Assembly: GCF_022808175.1 (NCBI RefSeq)
Contig: NZ_JALGBX010000014.1
Coordinates: 1 to 64,000 of the forward strand
Reading direction: 5' to 3'
Length of the DNA stretch: 64,000 nucleotides
Source of the DNA: Streptomyces sp. AP-93
Lineage (GTDB): Bacteria; Actinomycetota; Actinomycetes; Streptomycetales; Streptomycetaceae
The notes beneath the pieces were generated by a model. The model did no database searches. It was not told the origin of the DNA and saw only the letters and a program-made list of their open reading frames with translations. The first letter of the stretch is position 1; each line of letters begins with the position of its first letter. This document shows, piece by piece, positions 59,328-64,000 of the stretch. Both the position numbers and the translations under genes were made by a program.

Positions 59328-60086
59328 GTGGCGCTGAAGCCCGAGCCGACCGCGCCGTTCCACTCGGTGCAGTACGCCCTGCGCGTACTCGAAACGGTCG
59401 CCCGCCATACCGGCGGCGTGACCGATGTACAGATCGCGCGTGAGACCGGCCTGCCCGCGGTCCATCTCGCCCCCATGCTCCTCATGCTGCGCCGGGAGGG
59501 GTACGTACTGCAGGTGTCCGACGGCGCCTACGCCATAGGGGACTCCCTCGTCCTCCTGGGCTCCGGCGTCGACCGCCAGCAGGCGTTGCAGGACAAGCTC
59601 CAGGACACCCTGGACCGGCTGCGGGACTCCGTCGGCGCCGCGGTCTACATCAGCCGGTACGTGGACGGCGAGGTCCGGATCACGCAGTTCGCGGACAGCC
59701 CGCGCACCCCCAAGGTCCACGAGTGGGTCGACTTCCGCTCGGCGGCGCACGCCAGCGCGGTCGGCAAGTGCCTGCTGACCCAGCTCGACCTCGACGGCCG
59801 GCGCGACCACCTGTCCCGGCACAAGATCGCCCGGCTGACGTCGAAGACCATCGTGAACGAGCGGATCCTCTTCTCGAAGCTGGACAGCCAGCCGGCCACG
59901 GTGCCCACGCTCGACCTGCAGGAGTACGCCGTCGGCACGGTCTGCGCCGCCGTCCCGATCACGGCGGGAGCCTCGGTCGGCTGCCTGGCCCTGTCCCTGC
60001 CCGTGGAGCACGCCCACCGGCTGCGGGCCGCGGCCGACGTGCTGAACCGCAAGGCCGCGCCGCTGCTGCTCTCGCTCACCCTCTGA
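59328..60086 (+). CDS. IclR-family regulator
   Basis: A 252-residue regulator starting at GTG 59328 behind GGGGGAAA. The N-terminal winged helix covers about residues 12-75 (SVQYALRVLETVARHTGGVT, QIARETGLPAVHLAPML). The C-terminal effector domain has AVYISRYVDGEVRITQF, then HASAVGKCLLTQL and VGTVCAAVPITAGA. It is divergent from the flavin monooxygenase and followed by the minus-strand tRNA-Lys. Effector unknown. Confidence 0.9.
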   Translation: MALKPEPTAPFHSVQYALRVLETVARHTGGVTDVQIARETGLPAVHLAPMLLMLRREGYVLQVSDGAYAIGDSLVLLGSGVDRQQALQDKLQDTLDRLRDSVGAAVYISRYVDGEVRITQFADSPRTPKVHEWVDFRSAAHASAVGKCLLTQLDLDGRRDHLSRHKIARLTSKTIVNERILFSKLDSQPATVPTLDLQEYAVGTVCAAVPITAGASVGCLALSLPVEHAHRLRAAADVLNRKAAPLLLSLTL

Positions 60087-60126
60087 GGGGGTGGGCGGCC
60101 CGCCCGCGGACGGGCCCGGAAAACAC

Positions 60127-60164
60127 TTCGGGCGGTTCCCGGTGAACCGGAAACCGCCCGAAGG
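60127..60164. terminator. Terminator between IclR gene and minus-strand tRNA-Lys
   Basis: A 12-bp stem CTTCGGGCGGTT/AACCGCCCGAAG with an inner CCGG-type extension. It lies between the convergent IclR and tRNA-Lys genes. Confidence 0.85.
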
Positions 60165-60170
60165 ACAGGT

Positions 60171-60244
60171 GCGCCGCCAGGGACTCGAACCCCGGACCCG
60201 CTGATTAAGAGTCAGCTGCTCTAACCAACTGAGCTAGCGGCGCC
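60171..60244 (-). tRNA. tRNA-Lys (CTT), minus-strand copy
   Basis: The reverse complement is base-for-base identical over 74 nt to the tRNA-Lys at 50925-50998, with anticodon CTT. The two copies point toward each other and enclose about 9.2 kb. Confidence 0.97.
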
Positions 60245-60342
60245 TGCTGACAGAGAAAATACTACCTGCTCCTCCGGAGTGCTCAAAACCGCTTCCGGAT
60301 CCGCCCTCGGCGACCCCTTCGACGACCCCTTCGGCGCCCCGG

Positions 60343-62025
60343 TCAGCGGCTCAGCAGATCGGCCCGCCCCTGGGCCTCGTAGGCGGCCAGGAGCCCCGCG
60401 AGATCCTCCGCTTCCAGCCGCCGGTACGCGTCCTCGCCCGGCGGCCGCCACCAGACCGGGTCGGTGGTCCGGAAGGCCGCGCCGCGCAGGGAGACCCGGT
60501 GGACCTTGTTGGTCGCCGTGGTCGGCATGGCGTCGACGATGCGCACGTACCGCGGGGCCATCTTCGTGCCGAGGTCCGGCTGGGCGGCGAGGAAGGCCGC
60601 GAACCCCTGCGGGGAGAAGGCGGCCCCCTCGCGCAGGGCCACGGCGGCCATGACCTGGTCGCCCGCCACCTCGTCCGGTACGGCGTACACGGCCACCGCG
60701 GCCGCCCGGGTCCAGCGGGCCAGGATGTTCTCGATCACCGCGGCGGCCAGGTTCTCGCTGTCGACGCGCAGCCGGTCGTCGGTGCGGCCGGCGAAGTAGA
60801 GGAAGCCGTCGGGGTCGCGGAAGAAGAGGTCCCCGGTCCAGTACCAGCCGTCGCGGGTGCGGACGGCCTCCGCGTCGGGGTTGCGCCAGTAGCCCTCGAA
60901 GAGGCTGCGGCCCTTGTTGACCAGCTCGCCGATGGCCTCGGCGCCGTTGAGGAGCCGGCCCCGCGGGTCGAGCACGGCCGGTGGGCACTCGCGGCCCGTC
61001 TCCGGGTCGATGACGGCCAGGTCGTCGCCCGAGCCCGCGCGGCCGAGGGCGCCCGGCGGGGTGTCGGGGGTGCGCTGGACGGAGGCGCCGCCCTCGGTGG
61101 CGCCGTAGCCCTCCACGAGGCGGACCCCGAAGCGCTCGGCGAAGCGCGCCGCGTCGACCGCGCCCGCCTCGGTGCCGAAGCCGAGGCGCAGGGGGTGCGC
61201 GCGGTCGTCCGGGCGGGGCGGGGTGGCGAGGAGGTACTGCACCGCCCTGCCGACGTAGGTGAAGTACGTCGCCTCGTAGGCCCGTACGTCGTCCAGGAAC
61301 GCGGAGGCCGAGAAGCGGCGGCGCAGGGCCACGGCGGCCCCGCCCGCGAGGGCGGGGAGCCAGTCGGCGATGACGGCGTTGCCGTGGAAGAGGGGCATGC
61401 AGATGTAGTGGACGTCGTCCGGGGTGACCGAAAAGTGACGTGCGAGCGAGGCGCCGGCGCCGGCCAGGCGGCCCTGGGTGCAGATGGCGGCCTTGGGGGC
61501 GCCGGTGGAGCCCGAGGTGAAGTAGAGGAGCAGCCGGGAGGCCGGGGTCGGGCCGGGGCCGAGCGTCGCGTCGCCGGGCTTTGCGCCGGCGTACGGGGCG
61601 AGCAGGGCCTCGTACTCGTCGGGGTCCTCGGCGTCCGTGACCAGGAGGCGTACGCCGGGCAGGTCGAGGCCGCGCAGGAGCGGCAGGTGGGTCCGCTCGG
61701 TCACCAGGATCCGGCAGTCGGTGTGCAGGATGTCGCGGGCCAGCTCGGGACCGCGCCGGGTGGGGTTGATCCCGGCGACGGCGGCCCCGGCGAGGGCCGC
61801 CGCGCCGAGCCAGAACGGGAACTCGGGGGTGTTGTCGAGCAGCACCCCGATGTGCGGCTCCGCCCCCGGCGGCAGCAGGTCGACGAGGAGCGCGGCGCGC
61901 GCCGCGGCCTCCCGGGCGGTCCGGTGGTGGCTGAGGACGCCGTCGGCGTACTTCAGACCGGGCCGGTGGTCGCCCCATTGGCTCGCGATGAGCTCCGCGA
62001 CGGTTTCGGGTGTCGTCGTCCGCAT
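60343..62025 (-). CDS. FadD-like acyl-CoA synthetase
   Basis: A 560-residue ANL enzyme starting at ATG 62025. The nucleotide motif is LLYFTSGSTGAPKAAI. VEGYGATEGGASVQRTP is the adenine motif, YWTGDLFFRDPDGFLYFAGR carries the ribose-binding Asp, and TATNKVHRVSLR the C-terminal Lys. Sequence around PLFHGNAVIADWLPAL is typical of FATP/FadD-like fatty-acid and sterol-side-chain ligases. It would activate fatty or related acids to acyl-CoA. It forms a single unit between tRNA-Lys and the lytic monooxygenase gene. Confidence 0.88.
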   Translation of the reverse strand: MRTTTPETVAELIASQWGDHRPGLKYADGVLSHHRTAREAAARAALLVDLLPPGAEPHIGVLLDNTPEFPFWLGAAALAGAAVAGINPTRRGPELARDILHTDCRILVTERTHLPLLRGLDLPGVRLLVTDAEDPDEYEALLAPYAGAKPGDATLGPGPTPASRLLLYFTSGSTGAPKAAICTQGRLAGAGASLARHFSVTPDDVHYICMPLFHGNAVIADWLPALAGGAAVALRRRFSASAFLDDVRAYEATYFTYVGRAVQYLLATPPRPDDRAHPLRLGFGTEAGAVDAARFAERFGVRLVEGYGATEGGASVQRTPDTPPGALGRAGSGDDLAVIDPETGRECPPAVLDPRGRLLNGAEAIGELVNKGRSLFEGYWRNPDAEAVRTRDGWYWTGDLFFRDPDGFLYFAGRTDDRLRVDSENLAAAVIENILARWTRAAAVAVYAVPDEVAGDQVMAAVALREGAAFSPQGFAAFLAAQPDLGTKMAPRYVRIVDAMPTTATNKVHRVSLRGAAFRTTDPVWWRPPGEDAYRRLEAEDLAGLLAAYEAQGRADLLSR

Positions 62026-62083
62026 GCCGCCGGAGAGTAGCTGACGTTCCGTCAGAAATGAACGCCGCGGTGGGCCGCAGCCG

Positions 62084-62710
62084 TCAGAACTGGACGTCGG
62101 AGCAGGAGTAGAAGGCCATCGGGGTGTCGTTGACGGTCCACACGGCGAGGATCAGGTGCCGGCCGGTCTTGCCGCTCGGCATGGCGCCCTGGTGGACGGT
62201 GGTCATGGCGGGGCGGGCGCCGTTGTAGGCGACCGTGAGGAAGGGCTGCGGGTCGAGGGCGGCGCGGGTGAGGGGCTTGGTGGGGTCCCAGCCGTTCTTG
62301 GTGACGTAGTACCGGAAGTCGGTGGTGGAGTGGTTCGCGGTGAACTGCCAGCGGAAGCCGTAGCTCTGACCGCTGGTCACCGGGGTGGCCGGCCAGGCGC
62401 CGCCGCGCGGGTCGTCGAGCTGGGCGAACTCCGGGTGGTTGCCGGCGCATATGCGGCCGTCGGCGGGACCGGCGGCGGGGAACCCCTTGAGGCCCTCGAC
62501 GCTCTGGGGCTCCCACTGGATGGGGCCGCAGTCGGAGACGGTCTTGTTGGCGCAGAGCTTCTGGCGGCTGATCGGGGTGTCGGTGTACCCGTGGCTGCTG
62601 GCCGTGGGGGCCGTGACGAGCGCGAGGGCGGCGACGACGCCGAGGCCGACGGTGGTGGCGGTGGCCGTGGCGGCGGCCCGCTTGGTTCTGGGCATGCGGA
62701 AGGAACGCAT
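62084..62710 (-). CDS. Lytic chitin monooxygenase (AA10/CBM33)
   Basis: A 208-residue secreted copper enzyme starting at ATG 62710 behind GGAG. The signal peptide (VGLGVVAALALVTAPTASS) must be cut exactly before His (ASS-HGYTDTPISRQ), since that His is the first arm of the copper histidine brace. The second His lies in FTANHSTTDFRYYV. Conserved Trp/Cys/Asp blocks include GAWPATPVTSGQ and LAVWTVNDTPMAFYSCSDV. It would cleave crystalline chitin oxidatively and assist the GH18 and GH20 enzymes of this window. Three dre-like sites lie upstream. Confidence 0.93.
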   Translation of the reverse strand: MRSFRMPRTKRAAATATATTVGLGVVAALALVTAPTASSHGYTDTPISRQKLCANKTVSDCGPIQWEPQSVEGLKGFPAAGPADGRICAGNHPEFAQLDDPRGGAWPATPVTSGQSYGFRWQFTANHSTTDFRYYVTKNGWDPTKPLTRAALDPQPFLTVAYNGARPAMTTVHQGAMPSGKTGRHLILAVWTVNDTPMAFYSCSDVQF

Positions 62711-62817
62711 GAGGCTGTTGCTCCTTGAACGTGGGGGGATGTCCGGAGAGAGCGTGCGCACGCGTGGGGATGGGCCGTACCGGTGTCGGCGGTACGGCCC
62801 GTTCACGAGTTCTGGTT

Positions 62818-62896
62818 TTAGGTCTAGACCAAGTTCCACAGTATTGACGGGAGTTGGCCATGTCCAGACCAATGGAAGAACGGGTGGTCCGGACCA
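62818..62896. promoter_or_regulatory. Cluster of three DasR-like sites before the lytic monooxygenase
   Basis: TTAGGTCTAGACCAAG at 62818-62833 has the perfect core GGTCTAGACC. CATGTCCAGACCAATG lies at 62859-62874. TGGTCCGGACCA, a perfect palindrome, lies at 62885-62896. All match the TGGTCTAGACCA family. They are 108-187 bp upstream of the AA10 start, where its promoter should be. DasR control by N-acetylglucosamine is the known pattern for such genes. Confidence 0.78.
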
Positions 62897-62966
62897 TCCG
62901 GATTCCACCCGTTCTCCCGTCGGCCCGGCGTCGGCGGGCCGTCGGCCCGGCGTCGGCCGGTGGGGG

Positions 62967-64000
62967 CTACTCGGCGCGGCCCGTGTAGAACGCCACGGTC
63001 AGGTCCTTCACCAAAGCCTTGCGCTCGTAGTCGTCGAGCTCGACGAGCCCGCGCGAGGTGAGGCGGTGGACGGTGTCGTCCACCGCGTCGACCACCGAGG
63101 TCAGCACGGTGTCCCGGTGCTTGGCGTCGATCGCCGCGACCCGGCGCCGGCGCATGGCGTCCGCGACCTCCGGGGCGTACTCGATCCGGGTGGGCTGCGC
63201 CGAGAACACCTCCACGCCGACCGCCTCGGTCTCGGCCGCCAGCATCCGGGTCAGCGCGTCGCCGACGGCCTCGGCGTCGCGCAGGGTCGGGGCGGCCTCG
63301 TGGAAGGCGTCGGCGGGGAGCTGGGACAGGACCCGGGCCATCGCCGATTCGACCTGCTCGGCGAGGTAGTCGACGTGGTCTTCCACGGCCAGGGTCGCGC
63401 GGGCGGTGTCCTTGACCTGCCAGACCACCTGGACGACGACCTGGAGGGCGAGCCCGCCGGAGTCCACGGCGGGCATCGGGTCGCTGCGCCAGTGCCGCAG
63501 CCGGACGTCGACCCGACGGCGCAGCAGCAGGGGGCTGATCCAGGTCAGCCCGGAGCGGCGGACGGTGCCGCGGTAGCGGCCGAAGAGGGTGAGCACCCAG
63601 GCGTGGCCGGCCCGGCCGCGGCCCAGGCCGCCGAGCGCGAGGAGGGCGACGATCCCGAGGAAGGCGAGCGGCGGCCAGAAGCGTGCCTGCAGTCCCCGGT
63701 AGGGGCGGGGCTCCGCGCCGAACGCCAGCGCGAGGGAGTCGGGGACGGCCCCGGCCCGCCAGAGCACGACCGTGCAGCCGGCGAGCGCGATCCCGCCGAC
63801 GGCCACCGCGATCCAGCCGGGCAGCACCGGGCCGTGGTGCTCGTGGAGCCGGTCGTCGCCACGGGGCACGCGGCGGCCGGGGGCGGCCTTCGGCGACTTC
63901 GGGTTCGGGTTCGGGTTCGGGGTGGGGGTGGGGGTGGGGTTCGGCTGCTGGGGCTGGGGCTGGAGCTTGGGCTCCGGCTGGGCGGCGCCGCGGAACGGCA
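62967..64000 (-). CDS. SPFH/Band 7 membrane protein, N-terminus beyond the window
   Basis: At least 344 residues are visible on the minus strand, and the frame is open to the right edge, so the start lies outside. The visible N-terminal part is Pro/Gln/Asn-rich. Two hydrophobic helices follow (GWIAVAVGGIALAGCTVVLW and FWPPLAFLGIVALLALGGLG), then the SPFH domain (WVLTLFGRYRGTVRRSGLTW, VVVQVVWQVKDTARATLAVE) and the helical tail (YAPEVADAMRRRRVAAIDAK). SPFH proteins act as membrane scaffolds. The exact partner is unknown. Confidence 0.85.
   Translation of the reverse strand, partial: PFRGAAQPEPKLQPQPQQPNPTPTPTPNPNPNPKSPKAAPGRRVPRGDDRLHEHHGPVLPGWIAVAVGGIALAGCTVVLWRAGAVPDSLALAFGAEPRPYRGLQARFWPPLAFLGIVALLALGGLGRGRAGHAWVLTLFGRYRGTVRRSGLTWISPLLLRRRVDVRLRHWRSDPMPAVDSGGLALQVVVQVVWQVKDTARATLAVEDHVDYLAEQVESAMARVLSQLPADAFHEAAPTLRDAEAVGDALTRMLAAETEAVGVEVFSAQPTRIEYAPEVADAMRRRRVAAIDAKHRDTVLTSVVDAVDDTVHRLTSRGLVELDDYERKALVKDLTVAFYTGRAE

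Overview
The window is high-GC actinobacterial DNA, almost certainly from a Streptomyces chromosome. Evidence for this is strong GC bias at third codon positions, frequent GTG starts, a recognisable adpA gene next to orn and a tRNA-His, a desE/desF siderophore pair under an iron box, a PAS-GGDEF-EAL gene that looks like cdgA, a Scr1-type XRE/DUF397 pair, and DasR-type (dre) sites before chitinolytic genes. As far as I remember it, the gene order follows the Streptomyces coelicolor core region from about SCO2774 to SCO2840, with accessory insertions. All identifications come from reading the sequence; no database was searched.

Layout. 1-7.8 kb: a phosphatase-like gene, then a TetR regulator divergent from a leucine/isovalerate degradation operon (methylcrotonyl-CoA carboxylase beta and alpha subunits, HMG-CoA lyase, acyl-CoA dehydrogenase AcdH). 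The operon carries a ~200-bp hairpin-bounded insertion between the carboxylase genes and two copies of a dispersed Streptomyces repeat inside the alpha-subunit coding sequence. 7.8-10 kb: iron box, desE lipoprotein and desF ferric-siderophore reductase. 10-15.4 kb: where S. coelicolor has the desABCD desferrioxamine biosynthesis genes, this strain has a regulatory cassette (DUF7848, GHKL ATPase, XRE, DUF397), a secreted triple CxxC-repeat protein, a gene-poor stretch and a secreted nuclease. 15.4-20.3 kb: amino-sugar genes (GH20 hexosaminidase, DUF4429 protein, glmS-type amidotransferase). 20.3-24.8 kb: acetate transporter, stress protein, small membrane protein, adpA (here without a TTA codon), orn and tRNA-His. 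24.8-40.3 kb: secreted FG-GAP-like protein, NmrA/MarR divergent pair, MFS, DsbB with a small partner, a two-component system, an AMP-ligase, a spermidine-synthase-like protein, an NsdA-like regulator, a VapBC-type module and a histidine phosphatase.

40.4-42.1 kb holds a complete IscB RNA-guided nuclease gene with a structured upstream RNA (omegaRNA) that appears to run into the 5' part of the open frame. 43.1-47.3 kb holds three overlapping genes: an Fe-S-type RecB/Cas4-like nuclease, an unknown 530-residue protein and an SF1B (Upf1/Dna2-like) helicase. Together they resemble a Dna2 enzyme split over an operon, and this is the best candidate for an undescribed system. 47.3-64 kb: a MarR/FMN-reductase divergent pair with a phased operator array, an M20 peptidase, a prim-pol-like protein, two identical tRNA-Lys genes in opposite orientation enclosing about 9.2 kb (hydrolase, M6 protease, cdgA, GH18 chitinase, flavin monooxygenase, IclR), an acyl-CoA synthetase, an AA10 lytic chitin monooxygenase with several dre-like sites, and an SPFH protein cut by the window end.

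Functional threads: branched-chain amino acid catabolism under local TetR control; iron uptake, possibly of borrowed siderophores; chitin and N-acetylglucosamine use (GH20, GH18, AA10, glmS) with DasR-like sites; developmental control (adpA, cdgA, NsdA-like); and nucleic-acid processing or defence (IscB, split Dna2-like operon, VapBC).
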